A program made the position numbers and the translations under genes. A DNA stretch of 64,000 bases, from the NCBI RefSeq assembly GCF_004770895.1, contig NZ_RQHS01000005.1:496001-560000 (forward strand). Reading direction: 5' to 3'. The first letter of the stretch is position 1. The number at the start of each line of letters is the position of its first letter. The stretch is from Leptospira dzoumogneensis. GTDB lineage: Bacteria > Spirochaetota > Leptospiria > Leptospirales > Leptospiraceae. This document shows, piece by piece, positions 1 to 9,189 of the stretch. Below the pieces are notes generated by a model. That model was not told the origin of the DNA and did no database searches. It worked only from the letters and a program-made list of their open reading frames with translations.

Positions 1-1595
1 CTAGATCTCCGGAGGGAATGTCCAAAAATTTCTGGAACATTCCGGAAGAAGGTCATATTCCTAGATCTTCTAAGTTTAAAAAAGCAGGCAGACAAACTGG
101 ATTATTCGATATTCGTAATTATCCAAAACTAGATGTGGTCCTTTCCGCCGGTTTAGGCGGGGGTTCTTTGATCTATGCAAACGTGTTTTTAGAACCGCCT
201 GATCATATTTTCGATCATCGCTGGCCTGAAACTATTAAAAAGAAACATTTAAAACCTTATTATAAAATAGTAAAAGATATCTTGGGCTCAAGACCCATTC
301 CGAATACTGGAGAAGATAGACGTAAAGTAGTTCGCACCGAATTATACGAAAATTTTGCTAAACACGAGTCCAGAGTTTCTAAAAGAGCGGACATCAACGT
401 ATTTTTCGGTAACGATTTTAAAAAGCCTACTCCTATAGGAGTCCAGGAAAAAAACCGTTTTGGGGCAGTCCAAACTTCCTGTACGTATTGTGCAGAATGT
501 GATGTAGGATGTAATACCCATTCTAAGAATACTCTGGACCTAAATTATCTTTTTGTAGCTAGAAATTCCAATAAGGCTGAGATCAAGACGGAACATCTTG
601 CTACTAAAATTGTTCCTTTGAATAACAAAGGAGAAGAAGATCCTTCTCAATCGGGTGAATACGGTTATAGAGTTCATTATTTGAATTTGCAAAACGGACA
701 AAGTTCTGAGTCTTTTGCGGATACTAAACGTATCGTGGTCTCTGCAGGAACTTTGGGGTCTACGGAACTTCTACTTAAATGTAAAACAAAGTTCAAAACC
801 TTAACTAAGATCTCCGATAAACTAGGCACACAATTCTCTGGGAACGGAGACTTCCTTTCTTTCGCTGCTAAAGGGAAGAAGCCTGCGGATCCGAATTATG
901 GTCCGGTAATCACTCAGTATACGGATTATAATCTGTTCTCCGGTTTCGATTCTAAAAAAGCGTTCTTGCTGGAAGATGCAAGTTATCCTGTATTCGCTTC
1001 TTATTTTGTTTCAGGCGCGATCCCTGTCATTTTCAGATTAAAGTACGTTTTCCATTTTATCGGAGAGCTATTCAAGAGTATCATAAGCGGAAAAATTTTC
1101 GGCAGGATCGGATTTCTTTTGAGTGAAGCTCTGAAAGGGGATCTTTCTTATACTTCCGCAGTCCTTCTTTGTATGGGGATAGATACTTCCGATGGAAAGA
1201 TGTATCTGGATAAAAAAGGAAATCTTCAGATACAATGGCCTCAAAAAGAGAACTTAACGCTTTATAATACCATAATGGACGTGAACAAAAGGTTCGCGAA
1301 ATTCACCGATGCAAAAACAAGATTCCCGATGCCGACATATTCTTGGCCGGTCCGTAATAACGTTACCGTTCACCCTTTGGGCGGATGTGTTTTAGGACCT
1401 TCCGCGAATTTGGGAGTTTGTTCTTCGGATCCTAAAACTTTCGGTAAGGTTTTCGGTTACGAAGGTTTATATGTTGCGGATGGCAGTTTATTGCCTACCG
1501 CAGTGGGTGCTAACCCTTCTATGACCATTTCCGCTCTTTCGGAAATGGTGGCGGAAGGAATTACGGGCAAGAAGCCGAATGCAAGTTTAAGGTAG
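1..1595 (+). CDS. GMC family oxidoreductase, cholesterol-oxidase-like (5' end outside window)
   Basis: FAD-dependent alcohol/sterol oxidoreductase of the GMC family; substrate unknown. The reading frame is open to the left edge and the N-terminal GxGxxG FAD-binding strand is missing, so the ATG at base 18 is internal and the gene begins upstream. Visible: a glycine-rich AGLGGGSLIYANVF stretch, a cysteine cluster SCTYCAECDVGC about 155 residues after that ATG, and the GMC C-terminal signature HPLGGC followed by YVADGSLLPTAVGANPSMTI, which closes the FAD site and supplies the catalytic His. A hydrolase gene starts 9 bases after the stop and an SDR follows, so this looks like a three-gene operon for oxidising a lipid or cyclic alcohol. 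Family is secure; the sterol link is inference. Confidence 0.9.
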   Translation, partial: RSPEGMSKNFWNIPEEGHIPRSSKFKKAGRQTGLFDIRNYPKLDVVLSAGLGGGSLIYANVFLEPPDHIFDHRWPETIKKKHLKPYYKIVKDILGSRPIPNTGEDRRKVVRTELYENFAKHESRVSKRADINVFFGNDFKKPTPIGVQEKNRFGAVQTSCTYCAECDVGCNTHSKNTLDLNYLFVARNSNKAEIKTEHLATKIVPLNNKGEEDPSQSGEYGYRVHYLNLQNGQSSESFADTKRIVVSAGTLGSTELLLKCKTKFKTLTKISDKLGTQFSGNGDFLSFAAKGKKPADPNYGPVITQYTDYNLFSGFDSKKAFLLEDASYPVFASYFVSGAIPVIFRLKYVFHFIGELFKSIISGKIFGRIGFLLSEALKGDLSYTSAVLLCMGIDTSDGKMYLDKKGNLQIQWPQKENLTLYNTIMDVNKRFAKFTDAKTRFPMPTYSWPVRNNVTVHPLGGCVLGPSANLGVCSSDPKTFGKVFGYEGLYVADGSLLPTAVGANPSMTISALSEMVAEGITGKKPNASLR

Positions 1596-1604
1596 GATAT
1601 TCGA

Positions 1605-3437
1605 TTGGCTACAGCGACGAAAAATAAAGCAAAGAAAAATGCCGGCAAATCTAAGTTAGGCAAAACAGGAGTCAATTCACATCCGGTTAGTTTGGAATTT
1701 ACCGAGGAAATGAAAGGTTTCGTTTCCATGCCTGGATCTTTTAATTATCAAGAGGATTATTCTGCGGGGAAGAAGGCCGGAAACTATCTAATGTTCCACC
1801 TAACGATACGTGTGAACGACACTCAGTTCTTTGTATATGATCCTAATGAAACTGGAGAAGCTATCGGCTGGGTAGAATGCCAGCCTTTAGGAGGAAGATT
1901 CGAAGTAGAAAAAGGTATCTTCAATTGTTTCGTGGATTATGGAAAACCTTCCGCCAATGAAAAACATATGAAGTACCGTTTGTTCCTGAAGAACAAAGCA
2001 GGTAAGAAGATCACCTTAAACGGTTTCAAGAAGGTGGTAGACGACGGTATTTTAAATATCTGGAGAGATACTTCTACACTTTATACGACCGTATACGAAG
2101 GATATGTGGATGAAAAAGCGGAACCTAAAGCAAAGGTTCTCGCAAAAGGTATCCTTCATATATTAGAAAAAGATTTTATTAAGCAGATGACGACTTTCAA
2201 GTCCAATGGTCGTACTTTTTCGGAAAGAAAGGACGCTTTATTCAGATTCGGCGAATTATTCATGGGGAATCTCTGGGAAATCTACGGAGCCCAATTCAGG
2301 AAAGCGGAACCTGAATTATGGAGAGAAAGGGATATTCCAGTATTCACTCTGGACGGAGTCAAAAATTCAAAGATCACTTTTCATCCATTCACTACGGATG
2401 ATAAAATTTCCCTGAATCTGGTACGTTTTCAGAAGAAGGAGAGTAAGGATGTTGTAGTCCTTATGCACGGACTCACTACTTCCACGGATATGTTCGTTAT
2501 GCCTGAACATAAGAACCTTGTTACATATCTGCATGAGAACGGATTTACAGATGTTTGGAGTTTTGATTGGAGAGGAAGTTTACGTTTTAATTATAATCTT
2601 TTTCCTCATAGATATACTTTGGATGATATAGCTCTTTATGATGTTCCTGCTGCTTTAAAAGTAATAAAAGACGCAGTTGGCGCCGGGAAAAGGATCCACT
2701 TTGTCGTACATTGTGTAGGATCCATTTCCTTCTTCATGAGTTTGTTCGGAGGAAAGATAGACGGAGTCACTAGCGTAGTCTCCAATAGCGTTTCCTTGAC
2801 CCCTAATGTGCCTACTTGGTCTAAGATCAAATTGGCATTCTCTCCTTTTTTAATGGAGTCTGTTTTCAGATTCCCGAATGTGAATCCTCGTTGGCATTAT
2901 CTTCCGGGATTTGCTTCCGGCAAAGTTCTCGCAAAGTTCGTGAGTTTATTCCATCACGAATGCGACGAGCCGGCCTGCCATATGCTGAGTTTGATGTGGG
3001 GAACCGGATGGCCTGCTTGTTACGAACACGCGAATCTTCCTGACATCACTCATAGAAGGGTGGGGGATTTGTTCGGTGCAACTTCTATGAACTATTATAG
3101 ACATATCAGAAAAGCCGTAGGTCGTAAGGCTATGATCAAGTATACTCCTACGGATACTCGCTATGAATCTCTTCCGAATAATTATCTAGATAAGGCATCC
3201 GAGATCAGAACTCCGGTCTTATTTATGACAGGGGATCAGAATAAAGTATTCAAAGATTCTAATATTATTGCTTACGAAACATTAAATCGTTTGAATCCGG
3301 GAAATAAAAACGAACTGTTCATCGCCGAGGGTTATGGCCATCAGGATACTTTGATGGGGAAAAAGAGCGATAAGGACGTGTTCCCAAGGATAGTGGAGTT
3401 CCTGCGCAAGAATTCCAACGGAGTGAAAAAAGGATAA
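1605..3437 (+). CDS. alpha/beta hydrolase with N-terminal cholesterol-oxidase-associated domain
   Basis: Two-part protein of 610 residues. The first ~250 residues resemble the domain found next to or fused with cholesterol-oxidase-like GMC proteins (EFTEEMKGFVS start). The C-terminal half is an alpha/beta hydrolase: LMHGLTTSTDMF oxyanion region, nucleophile elbow VVHCVGS, acid at MTGDQN and His at GYGHQD. The elbow carries Cys370 instead of Ser. The start is TTG, 9 bases after the upstream stop; the Lys-rich leader is low complexity, and the first internal ATG (about 1710) would remove it. No signal peptide. Translational proximity to the GMC gene suggests that the two act on the same substrate, perhaps an ester or lactone, which is inference. 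Confidence 0.85.
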   Translation: MATATKNKAKKNAGKSKLGKTGVNSHPVSLEFTEEMKGFVSMPGSFNYQEDYSAGKKAGNYLMFHLTIRVNDTQFFVYDPNETGEAIGWVECQPLGGRFEVEKGIFNCFVDYGKPSANEKHMKYRLFLKNKAGKKITLNGFKKVVDDGILNIWRDTSTLYTTVYEGYVDEKAEPKAKVLAKGILHILEKDFIKQMTTFKSNGRTFSERKDALFRFGELFMGNLWEIYGAQFRKAEPELWRERDIPVFTLDGVKNSKITFHPFTTDDKISLNLVRFQKKESKDVVVLMHGLTTSTDMFVMPEHKNLVTYLHENGFTDVWSFDWRGSLRFNYNLFPHRYTLDDIALYDVPAALKVIKDAVGAGKRIHFVVHCVGSISFFMSLFGGKIDGVTSVVSNSVSLTPNVPTWSKIKLAFSPFLMESVFRFPNVNPRWHYLPGFASGKVLAKFVSLFHHECDEPACHMLSLMWGTGWPACYEHANLPDITHRRVGDLFGATSMNYYRHIRKAVGRKAMIKYTPTDTRYESLPNNYLDKASEIRTPVLFMTGDQNKVFKDSNIIAYETLNRLNPGNKNELFIAEGYGHQDTLMGKKSDKDVFPRIVEFLRKNSNGVKKG

Positions 3438-3439
3438 AT

Positions 3440-4264
3440 ATGTCTAAGGAAAACCGCCCAGTCGTTTTTCTAACAGGAGCAGCAGGAGGGATCGGCAGAG
3501 AGACTGCGTCCCTTCTCTCGGAAAAAGGATATCTTCTCTTTTTGACGGATCTGCAGAAACAATCCTCGGATCTAAAAGAGTTCGCCGATACATTAGGAAA
3601 AGATCATATTGTTTTTCCTTGTGATATCTCTAAGGCTGTTGATTCAGAAAAAGCGATCAAAGAATGTATAAAACAATTCGGAAAGATCGATGTTCTTGTG
3701 AACAATGCGGGGATCATGAGGCCTTCTAAATTCGAGAACCTCTCCCAAGATGAGATAGATGAGCAAATAGAGATCAATATCATCGGAACCATTCGATTGA
3801 CTAAATTGGGAATGCCCTCTCTTAAAAAATCGCAGGGTAAATTAGTGATCTTATCTTCTTTAGCGGGGATTGTTCCTGCTCCGCATCATTCCATTTATAG
3901 TGCGACTAAATTTGCACTTAGAGGATTCGCTTTAAGTTTATATTTGGAATGGAAAGAGATAGGCATAAGAGTTAGTTCCATTCTTCCAGGAACGATCCAA
4001 TCTCCTATGACCAAATATATGGCATCTAGGGACAGTTCTCCTATGGCTTATATAAATCCACCTTTACCACCTTCTGCGGTCGCAAAGGCAATTTGGAAAG
4101 CGATCCAAACGGATAAAGCTGAGATCTATGTTCCATATTCTCAAGGGCTACTGGCTAGAATTGCGTTATTATTTCCTTCTTTATTATCTTTGATCTATCC
4201 GATCATGGCGAAAAAAGGAGTTCGAAATTTCGAATCATGGAAAAGAAAAGGGGTTTTTGATTGA
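3440..4264 (+). CDS. short-chain dehydrogenase/reductase (SDR)
   Basis: Classical NAD(P)-dependent SDR of 274 residues. It shows the Rossmann motif TGAAGGIG (12-19), the NNAG motif, the catalytic Ser in LSSLAG (about 140), and YSATK with Tyr153 and Lys157. A hydrophobic C-terminal stretch (LLARIALLFPSLLSLIYPIM) might associate with membrane, as in some sterol or retinol SDRs. The ATG lies 2 bases after the hydrolase stop, so it is the third gene of the GMC-hydrolase-SDR operon and would carry out a second oxidation or reduction on the same lipid-like substrate. Substrate cannot be told from sequence. It runs into a convergent gene 8 bases downstream. Confidence 0.9.
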   Translation: MSKENRPVVFLTGAAGGIGRETASLLSEKGYLLFLTDLQKQSSDLKEFADTLGKDHIVFPCDISKAVDSEKAIKECIKQFGKIDVLVNNAGIMRPSKFENLSQDEIDEQIEINIIGTIRLTKLGMPSLKKSQGKLVILSSLAGIVPAPHHSIYSATKFALRGFALSLYLEWKEIGIRVSSILPGTIQSPMTKYMASRDSSPMAYINPPLPPSAVAKAIWKAIQTDKAEIYVPYSQGLLARIALLFPSLLSLIYPIMAKKGVRNFESWKRKGVFD

Positions 4265-4272
4265 TAAGCGAA

Positions 4273-4722
4273 TTAGAAATTATCTTCGCTTAACTCTTTT
4301 AATTTTTGATTCATTTTTATATGTGAATTACGCACTGCAGTTTGGATATGCGAACTAAATACACTAGGCATAATTCCGGTTAAGATCGCAGTGTGACTGA
4401 ATTTGGTGCGACCGGGGGTGATCTTTTCGAAAGTGAAACGATGATCTCCGGCAAACATGTATTTGAAAAAGAGCGGAAAGGCACCTTTCCAAGATATGGA
4501 TTTAGAATCGGTGAGTTCGTATATCAATGCCTTGGTGGGTAGATACACTCCCGTAAAATAATAATCGAAAACAATAATCGTTCCGCCTTGCACCGGTTTG
4601 CCGAGAATCCTTTTTAAGAAAGGATTCCAGGAAGGAAACTTGGAGAAGTCGGTAAAAATACTCCAAATTTTTTCAGGAGATGCCTGGATTTCTATCGAGG
4701 TGACGATTGTTTGAGGATTCAT
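4273..4722 (-). CDS. SRPBCC (START-like) family protein
   Basis: A 149-residue single-domain protein of the SRPBCC/polyketide-cyclase-like superfamily: N-terminal IVTSIEIQASPEKIWSIFTDFSKFPSWNPFL is the typical first strand and helix pair with the conserved W-F-P-W-N-P pattern. These small alpha/beta barrels bind hydrophobic ligands; no catalytic function can be assigned. It is transcribed towards the SDR gene and divergently from the cyclase at 4789 with 66 bases between them, so the two may share a promoter region. Cytoplasmic, with no signal peptide. Confidence 0.85.
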   Translation of the reverse strand: MNPQTIVTSIEIQASPEKIWSIFTDFSKFPSWNPFLKRILGKPVQGGTIIVFDYYFTGVYLPTKALIYELTDSKSISWKGAFPLFFKYMFAGDHRFTFEKITPGRTKFSHTAILTGIMPSVFSSHIQTAVRNSHIKMNQKLKELSEDNF

Positions 4723-4788
4723 TCGTCACATATCTGATGTTCTATCTGAAAAATGTCTATCTAATAAATGTTTAAAATTCGGTAATTT

Positions 4789-6873
4789 ATGAATTGTAAA
4801 AGTTTTATTCTCCATATCATCTTCGCCGCGTTATTCGCGAATTCTTCTTTATCAGCAGAAGATAAAATACACGTTAGTAAGGATATCGAAAGGCTGCCGT
4901 TAGGAAAGTCAGTCTATTATCTGGAAGATCCGGAGAGGAAATTGACATTCGAAGATATTTCTAAGCCGGATGCTGGATCTAAATTCATTAAATCCGATAA
5001 AAATTCATTAGATTTCGGACAATTAAATTATAATTATTGGTTTCGGCTGACTTTCGAGAACGATACTCCCGAGTTAGTTTCTAAACTTGTAGAGATCAAT
5101 TACAGCAATATTGATATAGTACAATTTTATAAACCGAATTCCGACGGCACTTATTCTAAAGAAGAGAGCGGGATGCTTTTTCCCTTTTCTGCTAGAAGTT
5201 TTAAGAATAGAAACTTCGTTTATCAGATAGAGTTAGGGCCAGGACAGCAAAAGACTTATTATTTAATGACTTGGACCAGCGGCGGTTTGAATATCCCGCT
5301 TACCCTTTGGGATAAGGAAACATTCTCCCAGTATAATGCGGACGTTCAACACGGTTTAGGTTTATATTATGGAGTGATGATCGTAATGATCCTCTATAAT
5401 ATTTTCATCTTCTTCTCCGTAAGAGATGTGAGTTATTTTTACTATGTATCCTATATTCTTGGATTCTTAGGAATACAATTAGTTCTTACCGGTCATGGAT
5501 TCCAATATTTGTGGCCTGCGTTTCCTTTTTTACAAAGGAATTTTTATGTGGTCTTTACAGGGATCTCTATCGCTTCCGTTTTACTTTTTACCAAAAGATT
5601 CTTAAATACTAAGGAAAATGTTCCGAAGTGGTTGGACAAATCCATGAAAGTGACGGTGGTAGCCCATGGGTTACTGTTATTTACTCCATTGGTTCTGCCA
5701 CCTGAAGTTACCGTAAAATTAGCGTTGGTTCTCACTCTGCCGGCACTGATCTTAATACCGATGGCGACTATAATCAGCTTCTTGAAAAAATTTCGTCCCG
5801 CACGTTATTTTCTCTTGGCGTTCACAGTTCTTACGGTTTCAGGAACGGTCGTAGTTCTTCGTTTTATTAACGTTTTGGGTCCCGGTTTTCTTGCGGATTA
5901 CGGTCTGTATCTCGGCTCTACGATGGAGGTGATCCTTCTTTCCATCGCCTTAGCGGATCGTATCAATATTATGAAGAAGGAAAAAGAAGAAGCCCAGGCG
6001 AAAACCTTGGAGATGCAAAAGATACTCACGGAGTCTTATGCTAGGTTTGTTCCAAAAGATTTCTTAGCCAATTTGGGAAAAGACTCCATCTTAGATGTCA
6101 GGCTCGGGGATCAGATCCAGAAAGAGATGGCGGTTCTATTCAGCGATATTCGTTCTTTTACCACATTGTCGGAACAGATGACTCCCGCTGAGAATTTTAA
6201 TTTTATCAATTCTTACTTGAGCAGAATGAGCCCGATTATCCAAAGACATAACGGGTTTATAGATAAGTTTATCGGTGACGCGATCATGGCATTATTTCAA
6301 AGGAACGTAATAGATGCCGTATCCGCCGGTGTGGAAATGCAAAGGTATTTGAAAGAATACAATGAACATCGGCATCGCCAAGGGTATATTCCTATTCAGA
6401 TCGGAGTCGGAATACATTCAGGTTCTTTAATGCTCGGAACAATTGGAGCGGAAGAAAGATTAGAAGGTACAGTAATTTCAGACACGGTCAACCTGGCTTC
6501 TAGGATTGAGAGTCTTACTAAAGTGTATGGTTCCAGGATTGCAGTCAGTGAAAGTACGATTGAAGAAGTGAAAAAAGACGGCAAATTCCATTTCCGCTTC
6601 TTGGATAGAGTAAAAGTAAAGGGTAAACAAAGACCTGTTTCCGTTTATGAAGTGTTCGATGGGGACGAACCTCAACACCAGGATCTAAAACTAAAGACCA
6701 AAGAATCCTATGAAAAAGGTGTGAAGGCATTTTATTCCAACTCATTCGAGGAGGCAAAACAACAATTCGAGAATGTAATCTCGATCTTCCCGGATGATAA
6801 AGCGACACAACTTTACTTAAAACGTTTGTACCCTGTAACTCATGATCGGAAGTTGGAAGAAGTAGAAGAATAG
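4789..6873 (+). CDS. 7TMR-DISM receptor with class III adenylate cyclase domain
   Basis: Membrane receptor of 694 residues. Signal peptide at 1-22, a periplasmic 7TMR-DISM extracellular domain (about 30-180), a seven-helix 7TMR-DISM membrane unit (about 190-395), a short coiled linker, a class III nucleotide cyclase domain (about 440-630) and a short TPR-like tail. Metal ligands Asp453 (FSDIRSF) and Asp497 (KFIGDAI) are present, as are the transition-state Asn568 and Arg572 (DTVNLASR). Substrate-selecting residues Lys493 and Asp565 are of the adenylate type, so the likely product is cAMP. A paralogous receptor with a phosphatase output follows directly downstream. The ligand is unknown; DISM ectodomains commonly have a carbohydrate-binding-like fold. 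Confidence 0.92.
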   Translation: MNCKSFILHIIFAALFANSSLSAEDKIHVSKDIERLPLGKSVYYLEDPERKLTFEDISKPDAGSKFIKSDKNSLDFGQLNYNYWFRLTFENDTPELVSKLVEINYSNIDIVQFYKPNSDGTYSKEESGMLFPFSARSFKNRNFVYQIELGPGQQKTYYLMTWTSGGLNIPLTLWDKETFSQYNADVQHGLGLYYGVMIVMILYNIFIFFSVRDVSYFYYVSYILGFLGIQLVLTGHGFQYLWPAFPFLQRNFYVVFTGISIASVLLFTKRFLNTKENVPKWLDKSMKVTVVAHGLLLFTPLVLPPEVTVKLALVLTLPALILIPMATIISFLKKFRPARYFLLAFTVLTVSGTVVVLRFINVLGPGFLADYGLYLGSTMEVILLSIALADRINIMKKEKEEAQAKTLEMQKILTESYARFVPKDFLANLGKDSILDVRLGDQIQKEMAVLFSDIRSFTTLSEQMTPAENFNFINSYLSRMSPIIQRHNGFIDKFIGDAIMALFQRNVIDAVSAGVEMQRYLKEYNEHRHRQGYIPIQIGVGIHSGSLMLGTIGAEERLEGTVISDTVNLASRIESLTKVYGSRIAVSESTIEEVKKDGKFHFRFLDRVKVKGKQRPVSVYEVFDGDEPQHQDLKLKTKESYEKGVKAFYSNSFEEAKQQFENVISIFPDDKATQLYLKRLYPVTHDRKLEEVEE

Positions 6874-6989
6874 CCCGGTGCCGAACGGCATCCGGTACTG
6901 ACAAATCATCCGCTATTGGGAACTTGAAAAGGCTATTTTATTCTTTCCTAAAGAAGGGAGGAGTAAAATATTCCTACAAACGTATTCCA

Positions 6990-9062
6990 ATGTACCTATT
7001 CAAGGTTTTCGTTCTAATTTTATGTTTTTCGGCCTCGTCTTTGTTTTCTGAGGAGGCTATTCCTTTATCTTCCCAAGTAGAACGCAAAAGAATTAGTACC
7101 GAGGTCTATTTTTTAGAAGATCCTAATAAGGGTCTTGGAATAGAGAAGGCCTCTTCAGGAGAATATTCCGGAAAATTTAAAAAATCGGATATGGATCCTC
7201 TGAACTTCGGACAGACTAACTTCGATTATTGGATCAGGATTACCCTTAAAAACCCAGAAAAGACACAGATCCGAAAAATTTTAGAAATAGATTATACGAA
7301 TATAGATCGAGTGGATTTTTTTGCGGAGGATATATCCGGCAAACAGGAGTTAATCAATTCCAGTGGAATGGCTTTCCCTTATCCTGTTCGAAAAGTAAAT
7401 CACAGAAATTTTATCTATACTTTGGATTTTAAGCCGGAACAGATCCGCACTTTTTATCTGAAGCTGAATACGAGCGGTGGTTTGGTTTTTCCTCTGATCT
7501 TATGGAATCCGGAAACATTCTATCATCATAACGCTGATATTCATTTAGGTCTTGGATTGTATTACGGGATCATGTGTGTGATGATCCTTTATCATTTATT
7601 GATATTCTTATCCACTCGTGATATCAGTTATCTATTTTTTGTGACCAATATTTTCGGATTTTTCGGGATACAATTGGTCCTTACCGGTCATGGATTCCAA
7701 TACCTATGGTCGGAACATCCGGATCTGCAGAGGAATTTATACGTAGTCTTTACCGGAATATGTATGTCATCCTTGGTCTTATTCGCCCAAAAGTTTTTGA
7801 ATACGGAAGAGAATATAAATCGTTATCTGAATTATTCTCTTCATTTCACTTGGGGACTTCATACTTTTCTAATATTTTCTCCTCTATTTTTGCCTCCTGA
7901 ACTTACCGTAAAAGTAAGTCTCGCTTTAAGCATTCTTGCTCCTTCTTTGGTTTTAATCGCCGCTTCTATCTGTTTTTTCAAGAATTATAGACCGGCCAGA
8001 TACTTTCTATTGGCGTTCAGCTTCTTATGTATCTCCGGAATGTTCGTGGTCTTAAAATTTGCGAACTTAGTTGGAGTTTCTAATTGGGCGGATGACGGAT
8101 TATATATCGGATCTTCTATGTCCGCATTGTTATTTTCATTTGCATTGGCCGATAAGATCAATATCCTCAAAAAAGAAAAAGAAGACGCACAGCGTAAGAT
8201 TTTCGAAGCACAAAAAGAAAATCTGGAAATGCACAAAACTCTGAACGATTCTTTGGAGACCTTGGTGATTGAAAGGACCAAGACGATAGAAGAGCAAAAA
8301 CTGGATATAGAAGCTAAGGCAAAATTGATCGAAAAGGATCTCGCCATTGCCGGAAAGATCCAATTTTCACTTCTTCCTTCCGTTCTCCCAAAAGCGCATA
8401 ATGTAAGGATCGCGTATAGATGTATCCCCATGCTTCATGTGGGAGGAGACTTCGTGGATCTGATCTCCGATAGAACAGGAAGAGCTCTGGGAATATTTAT
8501 CTGCGATGTGACCGGACATGGAACAGGTGCCGCAATGGTCGCTGCAATGGTAAAGATGGCTCTTGCGGATTGGTCCGACTATTTAAGCGATCCGGGATAC
8601 ATGCTTGCGAAAATGAGAGCACAGCTCATGGGAAAACTGAACGGAAATTTTGTGACCGCTACCATGATCACATTCTATCCCGAATCAGGAAGGATCTTAA
8701 TTGCAAATGCAGGTCATCCGGAAGCGATATTGATCCGTAAATCTAATGGAAAACATGAGACCTATCGCCCTTCCGGAATCGCGATCAATGAGTTCTTATC
8801 CACTCCTAATTACCAAACCTTAAAGACCGAGCTGACTAAGGGAGATAAACTTATCCTTTATACGGACGGTCTTCCTGAAGCAAGGTCCAAAGAAGGGGAC
8901 TTTTACGGAGACGATAGATTTCTGGATCTTCTTAAAAATTTTTCGGAATTAGAGCCTGAACTTTTTTGTAACTCGGTGATCGGAAAGATCCAACATTTCA
9001 CCCAAGAAGAACAAAGTTCTCATGATGACATGGCAATGGTCGTTTTGGAATATCTGGGTTAA
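6990..9062 (+). CDS. 7TMR-DISM receptor with PP2C-type (SpoIIE/RsbU) phosphatase domain
   Basis: Paralogue of the preceding receptor with another output. Signal peptide (MYLFKVFVLILC onward), DISM ectodomain, seven-helix membrane unit closely matching its neighbour (both contain GIQLVLTGHGFQYLW and LQRN-YVVFTGI), a coiled coil, then a SpoIIE/RsbU phosphatase with metal motifs HVGGDF, CDVTGHGTG, NAGHP, YTDGLPEA and SSHDDMA. Such phosphatases usually dephosphorylate anti-anti-sigma (STAS) partners; none is encoded here. A longer frame starts at TTG 6924, but the ATG at 6990 puts the signal peptide at the N-terminus and aligns with the paralogue, so I prefer it. Neither start has a clear Shine-Dalgarno. 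About 116 bases separate it from the cyclase gene. Confidence 0.9.
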   Translation: MYLFKVFVLILCFSASSLFSEEAIPLSSQVERKRISTEVYFLEDPNKGLGIEKASSGEYSGKFKKSDMDPLNFGQTNFDYWIRITLKNPEKTQIRKILEIDYTNIDRVDFFAEDISGKQELINSSGMAFPYPVRKVNHRNFIYTLDFKPEQIRTFYLKLNTSGGLVFPLILWNPETFYHHNADIHLGLGLYYGIMCVMILYHLLIFLSTRDISYLFFVTNIFGFFGIQLVLTGHGFQYLWSEHPDLQRNLYVVFTGICMSSLVLFAQKFLNTEENINRYLNYSLHFTWGLHTFLIFSPLFLPPELTVKVSLALSILAPSLVLIAASICFFKNYRPARYFLLAFSFLCISGMFVVLKFANLVGVSNWADDGLYIGSSMSALLFSFALADKINILKKEKEDAQRKIFEAQKENLEMHKTLNDSLETLVIERTKTIEEQKLDIEAKAKLIEKDLAIAGKIQFSLLPSVLPKAHNVRIAYRCIPMLHVGGDFVDLISDRTGRALGIFICDVTGHGTGAAMVAAMVKMALADWSDYLSDPGYMLAKMRAQLMGKLNGNFVTATMITFYPESGRILIANAGHPEAILIRKSNGKHETYRPSGIAINEFLSTPNYQTLKTELTKGDKLILYTDGLPEARSKEGDFYGDDRFLDLLKNFSELEPELFCNSVIGKIQHFTQEEQSSHDDMAMVVLEYLG

Positions 9063-9137
9063 ATGATTACAACTCTGACTTTAATCGATCCGTCCGTATA
9101 AGGATAGATCGACTAGAGATACTGATTTCGAAATTAC

Positions 9138-9165
9138 TTGACCAACTAGCAAATTCTGCTAAAAA
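9138..9165 (+). promoter_or_regulatory. possible sigma70-type promoter of the DUF1761 gene
   Basis: TTGACC at 9138-9143 and TAAAAA at 9160-9165 are separated by 16 bases and lie about 25 bases before the ATG at 9190. The -35 matches 5 of 6 consensus bases and the -10 matches 4 of 6. AT-rich chance matches of this quality are common, so confidence is low. Confidence 0.3.
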
Positions 9166-9189
9166 GCACGGGCTGAAATAGGAGATTTT

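Noticed and set aside
1457..1729. Minus-strand frame antisense to the end of the GMC gene
   Set aside because: Covers a well-conserved GMC C-terminus on the other strand and has no ribosome site or domain.
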